Shown: positions 17,073 through 27,062, counted from the first letter of the stretch. The stretch: DNA of 64,000 nt from Rhodanobacter sp. Soil772 (GCF_001428385.1 NZ_LMSK01000002.1:464704-528703); one strand, 5' to 3'. Notes: generated by a model from the sequence alone, not told the origin. Made by a program: numbers and translations.

Positions 17073-18404
17073 TCAGTCCGCTCCACGGGATTTCGGGACA
17101 GGCTCAGCCGACTGGCTGAAATCGCCAATCGCCTCCACCAGATCCGTCACCGCAAGGCGTTCGGCCTCGCTGAGATCCGGGTTCCAGCTATCCAGGATGA
17201 GTACAACCCGGGTTTCGTCGCTGCGGTTCCATGCCTCGTGTTCAAAGGTGTCGTCGAAGGTGACGCAATGACCTTCCTGCCACACGTGGTTCTCGCCACC
17301 CACGCGAATGGCGCAATCGGCCGGAACGATCAGCGGAAGATGAGTCACCAGACGCGTATTGGTGACGCCGGTGTGCGGCAAGATATGGGCGCCTGGACTC
17401 AATACGGAGAAAAGTGTTTCCGGTGCATGATCGCGGATACGAACCAGTGGCAGGGTATCGAGCACGCTCGTCGTCTGCGGACAGGCTGCGCAGTGGGCGT
17501 CGTAACGCTTGCCGTGACGGTAGAAAAAATACGCGTCCCAGACGGCGGCCCGCTCATTGGAGGAACGCAGCATCTCCCTGGCTTCTGCGGGAGACTGCAC
17601 GCCAAGGAATGGCTCCAGTTGACGATCCTTCGACAGCACCGCGCGCAGCTCCTCGCGCACAGCGCCGGTCGCAGCCTCCAGCGCCTCCAGCCAGGGAAAC
17701 CGATCGCGCGGATAGAACGGCCGGCTGGGAATGTCGGGAAAGTACAGGAACTTCGGCTTCTGGCGCTGATCCGGAATGCTCTTCGGTTGTTCACCCAGAT
17801 AGATGGCCAGGCAGTGCTCCACCCGTGCCAGCTCGGACCGGCCGTAGCGTTGGCGCAGCGGAGCCAGCACCTCGTTGAACAACCGCTTGCGCCCCTCGTT
17901 GGCGTAGTTCATGGCGTGCTTGACCAAGACACGAAGCGCCGGCGCGGTGGTGGTATCGTCGAGCCAGCGCCCGTGCAGTTGCGCCGTTCGTACTGCGATG
18001 AAGTAGGCCAGCAGCGCTTCATGCGCATGCCCCAGCTGTTCCAGCGCGATGCCCAGCTGCAGGCGCGTGACGAAGGCTTGCGGTGTGTGCGCAAGGGCCT
18101 TTTCGAGACTGACCGCCGCGGCGTTGAAATCGCCCGCTGCCAGCTGGACCGAACCGAGCTGGCTCAGAACGACCGGATCGTCCGGTCTGACCCGATCGGC
18201 ATCGCACAAAAGTCTGATCGCTTGCGTGTGGTCACCACGGGAAAAATGCCGATCGGCCAGAAACTGCAGCGCCTGCACGTCTTCCGGCGCGATGGCGAGA
18301 AGACGGGCAAAACACTGCTCGGCCGGATCGGGCTCGCCACGACGCAGATGTTCCAGTGCCGTCGACCGGTAGGTCTCGGAGGTTGTCTGCTGCAAGTCGT
18401 TCAT
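17073..18404 (-). CDS. TPR-repeat aspartyl/asparaginyl beta-hydroxylase family protein
   Basis: This 443-residue protein has TPR-like repeats at about 10-200 (for example HEALLAYFIAV) and a C-terminal Asp/Asn beta-hydroxylase (AspH/LpxO) domain at about 265-420. That domain is a cupin-fold Fe(II)/2-oxoglutarate oxygenase. The iron-binding pattern is LPHTG at about 341-345 and FEHEAWN at about 386-392; this family uses two His with Gly in place of the usual Asp. The expected reaction is hydroxylation of Asp/Asn in a protein, or of an acyl chain as in LpxO. The start MNDLQQTT was chosen over upstream codons because the TPR region begins there. It is divergent from ST2 and is surrounded by PAPS-dependent sulfotransferases, which suggests a shared substrate. 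Confidence 0.87.
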   Translation of the reverse strand: MNDLQQTTSETYRSTALEHLRRGEPDPAEQCFARLLAIAPEDVQALQFLADRHFSRGDHTQAIRLLCDADRVRPDDPVVLSQLGSVQLAAGDFNAAAVSLEKALAHTPQAFVTRLQLGIALEQLGHAHEALLAYFIAVRTAQLHGRWLDDTTTAPALRVLVKHAMNYANEGRKRLFNEVLAPLRQRYGRSELARVEHCLAIYLGEQPKSIPDQRQKPKFLYFPDIPSRPFYPRDRFPWLEALEAATGAVREELRAVLSKDRQLEPFLGVQSPAEAREMLRSSNERAAVWDAYFFYRHGKRYDAHCAACPQTTSVLDTLPLVRIRDHAPETLFSVLSPGAHILPHTGVTNTRLVTHLPLIVPADCAIRVGGENHVWQEGHCVTFDDTFEHEAWNRSDETRVVLILDSWNPDLSEAERLAVTDLVEAIGDFSQSAEPVPKSRGAD

Positions 18405-18595
18405 CTTTCCCGTTTCATCCTCTCGTTGACTGGTACCGGCACCTTGCTGCGTCTGCCGCCGGGCACGAAGGCATAATACGCGTTCACGCGATGCCGCCGT
18501 CGACGTGCCACGCCACAAGCGACACTGCACCCGGTCGGAATGCGACGTATCGAAACAGCTGCCATGGTGCCACCATCGGCAACCCGGAGTGAAGA

Positions 18596-20170
18596 ATGAC
18601 TACACGCCTCGATGGATTGACATTGGCTGCCGCGCAACAGGTGGCGGCGGCGGGGCAGGCATTGGATGCAGGCCGCGTCGACCAGGCCAGCCTCTATCTG
18701 GCCAACGTCACGGCGCTGCATCCTGACCACCCGGAGGTGCTACGCATGCTGGCCGGCATCCAGGGCATGCAAGGTCATCACCAGGAGTCGGTCCGCACGA
18801 TGCGCCGTGCGCTGGCACAGCGACCCGACGATCCCGCTTATCACAACACCCTGGGCACGCTGCTCGGCCAGGCCGGCGAATACGATGCCGCCATCACCGC
18901 CCTGCGACGCACCTGCGAGCTGCAGCCGGACATGGCCATGGCCTGGTACAACCTGGGCGTGATGCTCGTGCGTTCGGTACGCAATGAGGAGGCACTGCAT
19001 GCGCTGCAGCAGGCCGTGGCGATCGCCCCCAATCACATGTCCGCACGAGCCCTGTTGGCCGACATGCTGCGCATGCGCGGCGAAACCGAACGGGCCGCCA
19101 CGGAGTATCGCCGGGTAATCGCGGAGCAGCCCCGGGCCGGTATGGCGTGGTGGGGGCTGGCCGACCTCAGAACGCTGCGCCTTGACGAACAGGATATCGA
19201 GCAAATGCAGCAGGCGCTGCGCGAACCGCAGGCAACCGACGACGATCTCATGGCGATCGGCTTCGCCCTAGCCAAGGCATATGACGATACCGGGCAATAT
19301 GCCGAATCGCTCGCGGCACTGGCCACCGCCAACACGATTGCGCGACGCCGCCAGACTTGGAATCGCGAGGGTTACTCGATGGCGGTTTCTTCGCTGAATG
19401 CGGTTTTTACGCCGCCGCCTGTGAGTGCGCCGGGAGGCTTGGGCGAGGAGGTCATCTTCATCGTCGGCCTGCCACGCTCCGGCTCGACTCTGGTCGAGCA
19501 AATACTGGCGTCGCATTCGTTGGTGAACGGCGCCGGTGAGCTGCCCGACCTGCCGCAGGTATTGGCTGAAGAGTCGCGGCGTCGCGGCCAGCACTTTCCG
19601 CAGTGGGTCAGCGCCATGCAGCCAACTGACTGGGAGCGGCTGGGCCAGCGTTACCTCGAACGCACTGCCTACTGGCGGAAAGGGCAGCCGCGCTTCACCG
19701 ACAAACTGCCGGGCAACTGGATCTATCTCGGAGCGATTCGGGCGATGCTGCCGGGTGCACGCATCATCGGCTGTCGCCGCGACCCGTTGGAAACCTGCTT
19801 CTCGTGCTACCGACAGCGCCTCGACAACAATGAATACACGCGAAACTTCGACGATCTCGCGAGCTTCTGGCGAGACTGCGACCGCAGCTTGAGGCACTGG
19901 CAGAATCTGCATCCCTCGCGCGTGCTCGTCCACGATTACGAGGCCATGCTGGCGGACCCGGCCACTCGCATTCGCCAGTTGCTGGAGTTCTGCGACCTGC
20001 CGTTCGAGGAAGCCTGCCTGCGGTTCCACGAGAACGCCCGCGAGGTGCGTTCGCCCAGTGCAACCCAGGTACGCCAACCGCTAATGTCGAACACCGCCAG
20101 GGCGCCTCGTTACGGCGCCCTGCTTGATCCGCTGCGTACCGCGCTGGGTTTGCCTGCATGGGGCGACTGA
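18596..20170 (+). CDS. TPR-repeat sulfotransferase (ST2)
   Basis: This 524-residue protein has five to six clear TPRs (about 8-245; note PDDPAYHNTLGTLLG and PDMAMAWYNLGVML), then a sulfotransferase domain (about 278-510). The PAPS loop is GLPRSGST at about 290-297, GAGEL carries the presumed catalytic Glu, and RRDPLETCFSCYRQ is the 3'-phosphate region. The C-terminal SATQVRQPL block matches its paralogues. GGAG 8 nt before the ATG supports the start. It is divergent from the hydroxylase gene over 191 nt and is followed by ST3 after 79 nt, probably in one transcript. The acceptor is unknown. Confidence 0.9.
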   Translation: MTTRLDGLTLAAAQQVAAAGQALDAGRVDQASLYLANVTALHPDHPEVLRMLAGIQGMQGHHQESVRTMRRALAQRPDDPAYHNTLGTLLGQAGEYDAAITALRRTCELQPDMAMAWYNLGVMLVRSVRNEEALHALQQAVAIAPNHMSARALLADMLRMRGETERAATEYRRVIAEQPRAGMAWWGLADLRTLRLDEQDIEQMQQALREPQATDDDLMAIGFALAKAYDDTGQYAESLAALATANTIARRRQTWNREGYSMAVSSLNAVFTPPPVSAPGGLGEEVIFIVGLPRSGSTLVEQILASHSLVNGAGELPDLPQVLAEESRRRGQHFPQWVSAMQPTDWERLGQRYLERTAYWRKGQPRFTDKLPGNWIYLGAIRAMLPGARIIGCRRDPLETCFSCYRQRLDNNEYTRNFDDLASFWRDCDRSLRHWQNLHPSRVLVHDYEAMLADPATRIRQLLEFCDLPFEEACLRFHENAREVRSPSATQVRQPLMSNTARAPRYGALLDPLRTALGLPAWGD

Positions 20171-20249
20171 CGGTGCGAGACGCGACCGCGCCGGAATGCA
20201 CCTGGCCGGATTCGACACCGGTGTCCGTGCATCGTAAGGTCGCCGTACA

Positions 20250-21896
20250 ATGAACCATTCCGCTGAAAACACTTCCGGCCAGCTCCATCAGACCGATCTT
20301 GCCCTGGCTGCGTACGATCGCCAGCGCCTCGCCGGCAGCCGCGCGCAAACCGTGCTGGCCGACGCTCTCGCCAATGCGCCAGAGGCGGCTTGGCTGGAAT
20401 GCGCCCAGGCGCTGATTCTTCGCAATGATGCCGAGGCTACGGCGGCCGTACTCGAGGCTGCATTGGAGCATTTCCCGGCATCCTCCGAAGTGCGACTGGC
20501 GCTGGCCGGCATCATGTTTCAACAAGGAGCCGACGCACGAGCAGAATCACTGCTGCGCAGCGTGCTTGACGACGACCCGGACCATCTTGCCGCAACCTTC
20601 CAGTTGGCGCGACTGCTGAAAGGGCAGGGACGCATGCATGCCGTCGCGACCGTGGTCAGGGCCGGCTTTCATCGCGAGCGGCATGATCCCGAGTTGGTGA
20701 TCCGTGGCGTCGAACTGCTCGATGACTGCGGTCGCAAACGCGAAGCGGCAGCGTTATGCGAACACGAAATCGCCGCCGGGTCCGGCGATCCTCGCCTGCA
20801 TGCCTATGCGGGCATGCTGCTGACCCAGCTGGGTCAGTTCGAGCTCGCCCGCACAAGGCAGGAATATGTACTCGATCACGGCCTGGCCGGACTGGAATGG
20901 CAAGTGCCACTGGGCTTGACCGGCCTGCAGCGCTACGCGGACGGCAATCACCCCGACTTCGCCCGATTGCGCCAATACCTTACGTTAACCGACCTCAGCG
21001 AATCGGCGCGTGCCTCACTGCTGTTCGGACTGGGCAAGGCGCACGATGACATCGGTGACTATGCCCAGGCCGCCGACTATCTGCGCCAGGCAAACACTAT
21101 CGTCCACGCCGCTACACGCTGGCCGCGCAAGCAATGGCGGCGAAGCATTGAGGCAAGAATCAGCCGCATCCTGCCGGCCGAACAGCTCGCTGCGCCCACG
21201 GACTGGACGCCTGTGTTCATTATCGGCTTGCCCCGTTCAGGCACTACCCTGCTAGCCGATCGGCTGGCCCGACATCCCGACGTCTGCCAGCGTGGCGAGC
21301 TGCCCTGGCTCCCCGTGCTCGCCGAACAGGTCGTCACCGGCAACGGCGAATATCGCGATCGACTCCAGCAGGCGGCCGCAACCTATGCAGCTCAATTGCG
21401 TCAAGATAATTCAAGCGCGCACTGGATGCTGGACAAGCAGCCGCACAACTTCATGCACGTCGACCTGATCCTGAGCTTGTTTCCGAATGCCCGCTTTCTC
21501 TATTGCAAACGTCACGCGCGTGACAATGCGCTTTCACTGTGGACGCAGTCGTTCCAGGCCGGAGCGCAGGATTTCGCCTATGACTTCACCGACATCGGCG
21601 CCGCGATCCAGGGCTCACGCCGACTGATGAAACATTGGCTGACGCGCTATCCCGATGCCATCCGCACGATCGGGTACGAACACCTGGTATCGGACCCGAC
21701 GAGCGTCCTGAGCGTCCTGATGGACTGGTTGGGACTGCCAGCACATGATCTGCTTTCCAGTGACGCCGACAACAGCGCCATCATCAGCACCGCCAGCCTG
21801 TGGCAGGCTCGGCAGCCAATCAACACGCGGTCGTTGCGACGATGGGAAAATTACGCCGCGCACGTGCCCGAGTTGTTGCAGTTTCCGGACAACTGA
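20250..21896 (+). CDS. TPR-repeat sulfotransferase (ST3)
   Basis: This 548-residue protein has TPR-like helical repeats to about residue 300. A sulfotransferase domain follows, with GLPRSGTT at about 326-333 and RGELPWL bearing the presumed catalytic Glu. The 3'-phosphate segment is CKRHARDNALSLW, where other members have RDP, and the C-terminal QARQPI block is present. The altered RHARDN suggests a different partner or acceptor geometry but keeps Arg and the Ser. An AAGG site precedes the ATG. It follows ST2 on the plus strand and converges on ST4 with only 11 nt between the stops. No signal peptide is visible. Confidence 0.88.
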   Translation: MNHSAENTSGQLHQTDLALAAYDRQRLAGSRAQTVLADALANAPEAAWLECAQALILRNDAEATAAVLEAALEHFPASSEVRLALAGIMFQQGADARAESLLRSVLDDDPDHLAATFQLARLLKGQGRMHAVATVVRAGFHRERHDPELVIRGVELLDDCGRKREAAALCEHEIAAGSGDPRLHAYAGMLLTQLGQFELARTRQEYVLDHGLAGLEWQVPLGLTGLQRYADGNHPDFARLRQYLTLTDLSESARASLLFGLGKAHDDIGDYAQAADYLRQANTIVHAATRWPRKQWRRSIEARISRILPAEQLAAPTDWTPVFIIGLPRSGTTLLADRLARHPDVCQRGELPWLPVLAEQVVTGNGEYRDRLQQAAATYAAQLRQDNSSAHWMLDKQPHNFMHVDLILSLFPNARFLYCKRHARDNALSLWTQSFQAGAQDFAYDFTDIGAAIQGSRRLMKHWLTRYPDAIRTIGYEHLVSDPTSVLSVLMDWLGLPAHDLLSSDADNSAIISTASLWQARQPINTRSLRRWENYAAHVPELLQFPDN

Positions 21897-21907
21897 CCGA
21901 CCAGACA

Positions 21908-23737
21908 TCAAGCAGGTGTACCCACCGAATAGCCCCAGTGATCGAGCATGGGCTGCAGGATGGGCAAGGCCGGCGCCAGCGCTTCCCGATAGCGAACCCA
22001 TCGGTCGAGTCCCTTGCGGTTCACCGGCACGATCACCTGGGTGTAACTCGGTGTGGCGATATACCCCTTGTCGCGCGCATGCTGATCGAAATTCAGCATC
22101 GCCGAGGCATCTTCGAGGCCGAGGAACTCCGCGATCTTGCGGGTCTGCCCTACCGTGTCGGCGACCAATTCCTCGTACCGCGAGACAAAGACGTCGGGCT
22201 TGAACACTTCGACGTGATCCAGCCAACACTCCATCGCGGCGACGTAGGCTCTGGCCAGCTGCGGCAGCGATTCACAGGCCATCGCCAGCACGGTTGAACG
22301 AAAATTCTGCATGTAATTGCTCAACAACACGTCACAGGGGTGGCGCAATGCAAGAATGATCTTCGCCTTCGGGAAGAGTCGATGAATCATCGGCAGCCAC
22401 AGCATGTTGAGCGGATTCTTGTCCACCAGTTGCGTGTCCCATCGCCGCGGGACCTTGGTGCACACCATGCTCACATAGGCCTTGCGCAGCTCGTCACAGT
22501 CGCGCTGGTCGAGCTTGTGCATGTCCCGTGGAAACTGAAACTCGTGGTTGTCCAGACGATCGACCAGGACGTTGAAGAACGGCCGTTCGTCCATCGACTG
22601 CAGCTTCGGATGGGCGTCCAGCATCTGTTCCAGCAAAGTTGTCCCGGAACGGGGGAATCCGACAATAAAGACGGGAGAATGCGACGCATCGGGAGCACTG
22701 AGCGTCGGCCATGCGCCGTAATCCTGCGCAGTCACCCGGCCTACCGCGGTCGGAATGACGGGGGTATCCGCTGTAAAACGATCCGGCACCACCACGCGCA
22801 TTTCCTTTGTCTGCAGCGCATGCGCCGACTCCAGCGCCCGCAGCGCGCCGGGAAGATCGCCGAGTTTGTCGCAGGCACCCGCCAGCATGAAATAATGGGT
22901 GTAGTCGTCCGGGTTGCGCGGTCCCGCACGCTCGAGCCAGGTTCGTGCAGCAGCGATGTCGCCCTTGCGCACCGCGAGTGAGGCGCGCTGATGTGCGATT
23001 TCGATGCGCACCGTATCATCGGAAGCGTGCTGCCCGACTTCGATCTCCTTCAACTTTGCTTCCGCCAGATCCAGCTTGTTTATCCTCTCGTAGACACTCG
23101 CCAGCAACAGTTGTGCCTGCAGGTGGGAGGGCGCCCGCATGAGCAGGTCCTCAAGCAGTGCCTGCACCGAATTGGCATCGCCCAGCATCAGTTGCAACGT
23201 AGCCAGTTCGAACTGCTCCTCCGGCTCCAGGGGTAGCCAACTACGCCATGGCCTAAGCAATTCGTCGACCCGTTGATCATCTCTGCATGCGGCGCAGGCA
23301 CGCGCGGCATGGATTCGGATCGACGCAGTCTGTGGCTCGATCGCAAAGGCATCAAGCAAGGTCTCGCGCGCTTCGACGAAATGGTGCTGCTGCAACTGCA
23401 GCATGCCTAGATTGAGCATCTGTTCGGTATTTGTCGGATCCAGCCGCAGCGAAACACGATACGTCTCCTCAGCCTCCTCCAGGGCGCCGGCATCACGCAA
23501 GGCGGTGGCATGGTTGCCCACATGCAAACTGCTTCCCGGAAACAGTCGCGCCAGTTCCGCGTATACCGGCAAGGCTTCCTGGAATTTCTGCTGCTGTTGC
23601 AGGCTCAGCGCCAGCAGAAACAGTACGTCTTCATCTCCCTGCTGGTGTTTCAGCTGAAACCGGGCGAGCTGCTCCGCCTCGGCCAGCTGGCCTATCTGGA
23701 GCGCGGCAAGGATTTTCTGTTTCTCTTGTGTCGTCAT
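21908..23737 (-). CDS. TPR-repeat sulfotransferase (ST4)
   Basis: This 609-residue protein is the longest of the four sulfotransferases here. Its TPR part (about 1-325) contains repeats such as TNTEQMLNLGMLQL and PSHLQAQLLLASVYERI. The sulfotransferase domain has GFPRSGTT at about 360-367, MDERPF with the presumed catalytic Glu, LRHPCDVLLSNY for the 3'-phosphate, and a C-terminal TQVIVPV...RW block. The start MTTQEKQK follows only 9 nt after the T-run of a strong terminator, and no good Shine-Dalgarno is visible. Expression may therefore depend on read-through from the receptor gene upstream. The acceptor is unknown. Confidence 0.9.
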   Translation of the reverse strand: MTTQEKQKILAALQIGQLAEAEQLARFQLKHQQGDEDVLFLLALSLQQQQKFQEALPVYAELARLFPGSSLHVGNHATALRDAGALEEAEETYRVSLRLDPTNTEQMLNLGMLQLQQHHFVEARETLLDAFAIEPQTASIRIHAARACAACRDDQRVDELLRPWRSWLPLEPEEQFELATLQLMLGDANSVQALLEDLLMRAPSHLQAQLLLASVYERINKLDLAEAKLKEIEVGQHASDDTVRIEIAHQRASLAVRKGDIAAARTWLERAGPRNPDDYTHYFMLAGACDKLGDLPGALRALESAHALQTKEMRVVVPDRFTADTPVIPTAVGRVTAQDYGAWPTLSAPDASHSPVFIVGFPRSGTTLLEQMLDAHPKLQSMDERPFFNVLVDRLDNHEFQFPRDMHKLDQRDCDELRKAYVSMVCTKVPRRWDTQLVDKNPLNMLWLPMIHRLFPKAKIILALRHPCDVLLSNYMQNFRSTVLAMACESLPQLARAYVAAMECWLDHVEVFKPDVFVSRYEELVADTVGQTRKIAEFLGLEDASAMLNFDQHARDKGYIATPSYTQVIVPVNRKGLDRWVRYREALAPALPILQPMLDHWGYSVGTPA

Positions 23738-23746
23738 GGCCGTCTT

Positions 23747-23783
23747 GAAAAAAAGGAGCCGCGCGAAGTGATTCGCGCGGCTC
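23747..23783 (-). terminator. Strong intrinsic terminator between the TonB receptor and ST4
   Basis: A perfect 12-bp stem (GAGCCGCGCGAA with TTCGCGCGGCTC) closes a 4-nt loop. On the minus strand it is followed by a run of eight Ts after two Cs. It lies 33 nt past the receptor stop codon and ends 9 nt before the ST4 start codon. It should terminate most receptor transcripts. Confidence 0.92.
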
Positions 23784-23816
23784 GTCAACATACAACTATT
23801 GCAGAAAGTTATTCGA

Positions 23817-26792
23817 TCAGAACTTGACTGTCACGCGAGCCCAGAAGTAACGGCCGATGAGGTCGAAGTCACTCGGATCGGTGTTCGCATTCAGCGTGTT
23901 GTTCGCATACAGGAACGGCGGCTGCTTGTCGAACAGGTTGTTCACGCCGAAATCGACGCGGGTGTTGTACGGATCGATGTTGTAACCCAGCGAAACGTCG
24001 TTGTAGACCGTGGCGCCGTACTTCAGCACCAGGCCGGTTGCGTTGCAGTGATTACCCTGCGGCTTGCCCTCGTAGTAGCACACGCCACCCGGGAACGTAT
24101 CCTGGCTCGGGCTCTTCGAGCCGTTCTGGAAACGACCGATGTAGCGCATGCGCCAGGAGGCATCCCAGTTGCCCAGGTTCCAGTTCAGGAACCCCTGCGC
24201 ACGCCAGCGAGGGAACAGGCACACGCCACCGCCGCTGGGGCAGGCAGCAGCCTGCGCCGAGCCGAACGGCATGAAGTGGCCGGCGTCATGATAGACCGCG
24301 TTGGCATCGCTGCCCGGCGCCGTCTGCTGATCCCAACGCGACAGGTAGGTGCCGTCCACGCCGATCGTGAAGTTGCCGAAGGGGAGCTGCGGCAGCTTGT
24401 AGCGCAGCGACAGATCCACGCCACCCGCATCGGTGCGACCGAGGTTGCCGGTCGGCTCGATGATGTTGTCGATCTGACCGGCATTGACGTTACCGGTCGG
24501 GAAACGCTTGATCAACGGGCAGTACGTGGTTTCACCGGCGTAGCACAGGTTGAGCACCGTCTGCGCACCAATGGTGGTGATGGTGTCGTTCAGGTAGATT
24601 TTCCAAATATCCACGCTGGCGGACAGGCCGGGGACGTAGCTCGGCGAGTAGACGAAGCCCCAGTCGAAGGATTTGCCCTTCTCCGGTCCAATCGGAATGC
24701 CCGCGTACTGGGCACCGGACACCACACCCTTGATCTGCTGACCGGCCGCCACATCGGAGTTGGTGAAGCTGCCGTCGGTGGGCACGCCCACGCAAGCCGG
24801 GTTGCCGGCTGTAGTGGTGCCGTTGCAGGGGTCGTTGCTGAGCTTCGGTGCGTCGCTCGCCGCTGCACCGAACTTGTCGAGGACGGTCGGAGCGCGGAAC
24901 ACGTCCGACACGGTGGCACGCAACAGCAGGTCGTTGATCGGGCGATATTCCACCGCGAATTTCTTGCTGTTGTTGCTGCCAAACAGGTTGAACCTGGAAT
25001 AACGGTCGCCGATCGTGACATTCAGGCTCTGCACGCCCGGCAGATCCTTCAGGATCGGCACGAACATCTCGGCGTAGACTTCCTTCGCGTTGTAGCCACC
25101 CTGCAGCGGCGAAGCGCACTGGCTGCCCAGCGTGCAATTCAGACTGACCGGATCGATCAACAGCAACGGGTCGACCGTGCTGTTGGTGTACTCCTTGCGG
25201 TAGTCGGCACCGGCTGCCAGCTGCACGGTACCGGCGGGCAGGTCGAACAGGCCACCATTGACATCAACCGAGTAGACCTTCTCGATGCGGTGAGCGTTGC
25301 TGATCGCGGGAACGGCAGCGGCCTGCAGGGCAGCGACCGACTGCGGGTCAAACATGTTGAACGGATTGAACGGGGTGCAGCCGGCAGCGCCCGAATCGCA
25401 GACCACCTTGCCAGTGACCGGATCGAGATGGGACGGCCCTAGATCGGCATTGATCTTGTCCGTGTTCGGCAGGCCGCGGGTAATCAGGTTCTGCGTGAAA
25501 TGGCCATAGCTCATTCCTGCATCCCAGTTCCAGGCTTGGTCGAGGATGGTGAAGTCGCCCTTCAGTCCGGCATGGGCCTGATCGGTCGCAGTGCCGAAGT
25601 TGGCACTGCGGTTGCCGGCCGAGACTAGACGCACGCGGAAATCGTTGCCACCAGGAACGAAATCCTGGCCAAACGGGTTGTAATAGCTGTCCTTCGAGAT
25701 CACTGCACCATACGCGGTGCCATAGAGTGCCGGCGCCAACTGGAAGCCCGACGTGGTCTTGTTGTGGTACGCATCCATGTACGCGGTCACGTGCTCACCC
25801 AGGTCATAGGTGCCGTTGACGAACAGGCTGGTACGCTCCTGCGGGGTCTGGATCAGGTTCACCGTCGCGTAGTTGTACTTATCGGCATTGGTGAAGCAGT
25901 GGTAATCGGTTGCCGGGTTCTGACCGCTGGCGCCGGCGTTCGCCACACCGTACTTGCAACCCAGGCTTGCCTGCAGAGCGGCCGGCAGCTGGACGCGACC
26001 GTGGGCGATGAAGGTCGAGCCACCGATGGAGCTGGAGACCGGGGTGCTCTTGGTGCCGTAGAGCGACACCGCGTTCTGCGAGAATTTGCGGTTACTGGCC
26101 AGGATCGCGTCGGACTTGTTGTAGTCGATACCTGCAACGATGCTGCCCTTGTCCGAGGTCTGGCCGAACGTGAACGTGGCGCCACGCGAGGCACCGTCGT
26201 TATGGTCGGACTGACCGTAGTTCACCGAAACCTGGGCGCCCTGATAATCCTTCTTCAGAACGAAGTTGACCACACCGCCGATCGCATCGGAGCCGTACAC
26301 CGAGGACGCGCCATCGGTCAGCACCTCGACACGCTCGATCATGTCGGCCGGGATCGAGTTCGGATCTTGGTTGATGATGCGCTTGCCGTTGATCAGCAGC
26401 AGGGTCCGCTGGGCGCCCAAGCCGCGCAGGCCAATCGAAGAACCACCGGTGCCGCCACTGTTGTTGACCTGCGGATTGATGTTGCCACCCGTCACTGCCG
26501 GCAGCGACTGCAGCACGTCACCCAAGGTCAGCTTGCCGGTCGCCTTGATAGCGGCCGCATCGATCGTGACGACCGGGTTAGACGTTTCCAGGTCCACGCG
26601 GCGGATGTGCGAGCCGGTGACCACGACGGTCTGCAGCGTTTTTGCCTTTTCCTGGCTGGACTGATTGGCCGCGTCCTGGCTGCCCGTATCCTGGGCGAAA
26701 GCCACGCTCGAAGCGCCTACCGCGATGACAGCACCCAGCGAGAGCGCCAGGCGAACTGCCGAAGAAAGTTTCTTGACCCCAAGTTGTTTCAT
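23817..26792 (-). CDS. TonB-dependent outer-membrane receptor
   Basis: This protein of 991 residues has a signal peptide ending near VAFAQ (about 33). A short linker and the plug domain start at TVVVTGSHIRR (about 54-64), and IGLRGLGAQRTLLLINGKR and GSDAIGGVVNFVLKK are typical plug motifs. A beta barrel follows to the C-terminal VTVKF, whose final Phe fits BamA recognition. There is no N-terminal STN signalling domain, so it should be a pure TonB-driven importer. Several paired Cys in loops suggest disulfides. The ligand is unknown; the receptor class is often used for peptides and carbohydrates in this order. The start has GGGAGG 9 nt upstream. It has a near-consensus promoter and its own terminator, and is the likely exterior partner of the sulfotransferase/hydroxylase genes. 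Confidence 0.92.
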   Translation of the reverse strand: MKQLGVKKLSSAVRLALSLGAVIAVGASSVAFAQDTGSQDAANQSSQEKAKTLQTVVVTGSHIRRVDLETSNPVVTIDAAAIKATGKLTLGDVLQSLPAVTGGNINPQVNNSGGTGGSSIGLRGLGAQRTLLLINGKRIINQDPNSIPADMIERVEVLTDGASSVYGSDAIGGVVNFVLKKDYQGAQVSVNYGQSDHNDGASRGATFTFGQTSDKGSIVAGIDYNKSDAILASNRKFSQNAVSLYGTKSTPVSSSIGGSTFIAHGRVQLPAALQASLGCKYGVANAGASGQNPATDYHCFTNADKYNYATVNLIQTPQERTSLFVNGTYDLGEHVTAYMDAYHNKTTSGFQLAPALYGTAYGAVISKDSYYNPFGQDFVPGGNDFRVRLVSAGNRSANFGTATDQAHAGLKGDFTILDQAWNWDAGMSYGHFTQNLITRGLPNTDKINADLGPSHLDPVTGKVVCDSGAAGCTPFNPFNMFDPQSVAALQAAAVPAISNAHRIEKVYSVDVNGGLFDLPAGTVQLAAGADYRKEYTNSTVDPLLLIDPVSLNCTLGSQCASPLQGGYNAKEVYAEMFVPILKDLPGVQSLNVTIGDRYSRFNLFGSNNSKKFAVEYRPINDLLLRATVSDVFRAPTVLDKFGAAASDAPKLSNDPCNGTTTAGNPACVGVPTDGSFTNSDVAAGQQIKGVVSGAQYAGIPIGPEKGKSFDWGFVYSPSYVPGLSASVDIWKIYLNDTITTIGAQTVLNLCYAGETTYCPLIKRFPTGNVNAGQIDNIIEPTGNLGRTDAGGVDLSLRYKLPQLPFGNFTIGVDGTYLSRWDQQTAPGSDANAVYHDAGHFMPFGSAQAAACPSGGGVCLFPRWRAQGFLNWNLGNWDASWRMRYIGRFQNGSKSPSQDTFPGGVCYYEGKPQGNHCNATGLVLKYGATVYNDVSLGYNIDPYNTRVDFGVNNLFDKQPPFLYANNTLNANTDPSDFDLIGRYFWARVTVKF

Positions 26793-27062
26793 GAAAACAC
26801 CCTCCCGATTAATTAACACTCTCCGATCGGCTACGGCCTTGAGCCGGAAAACCCTTGCTCAAAACCTCAATACGGCCTCTCGGACTAATGAACTTCGAAA
26901 CCCACGGAACTTTCGCCCGGGTTGATACCGCGACACGCAACAACGCCCGTCAACACGCAGTAACCTGCCTGTCCACGACTGCCGTTGCCCTGCCTCGGAT
27001 ACCACGACGCAGTGCCAACCCTGTCATTGAACTTCGTGCGGCCGGCCCGGTCTGACGGCGTA
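26793..27062 (-). other. Long 5' leader of the TonB receptor gene
   Basis: About 260 nt separate the predicted transcription start from the receptor ATG. The proximal end carries a TTAATTAA palindrome just before the GGGAGG ribosome-binding site. I recognise no riboswitch class and no convincing ORF here. The length alone suggests post-transcriptional control or a second promoter. Confidence 0.4.
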
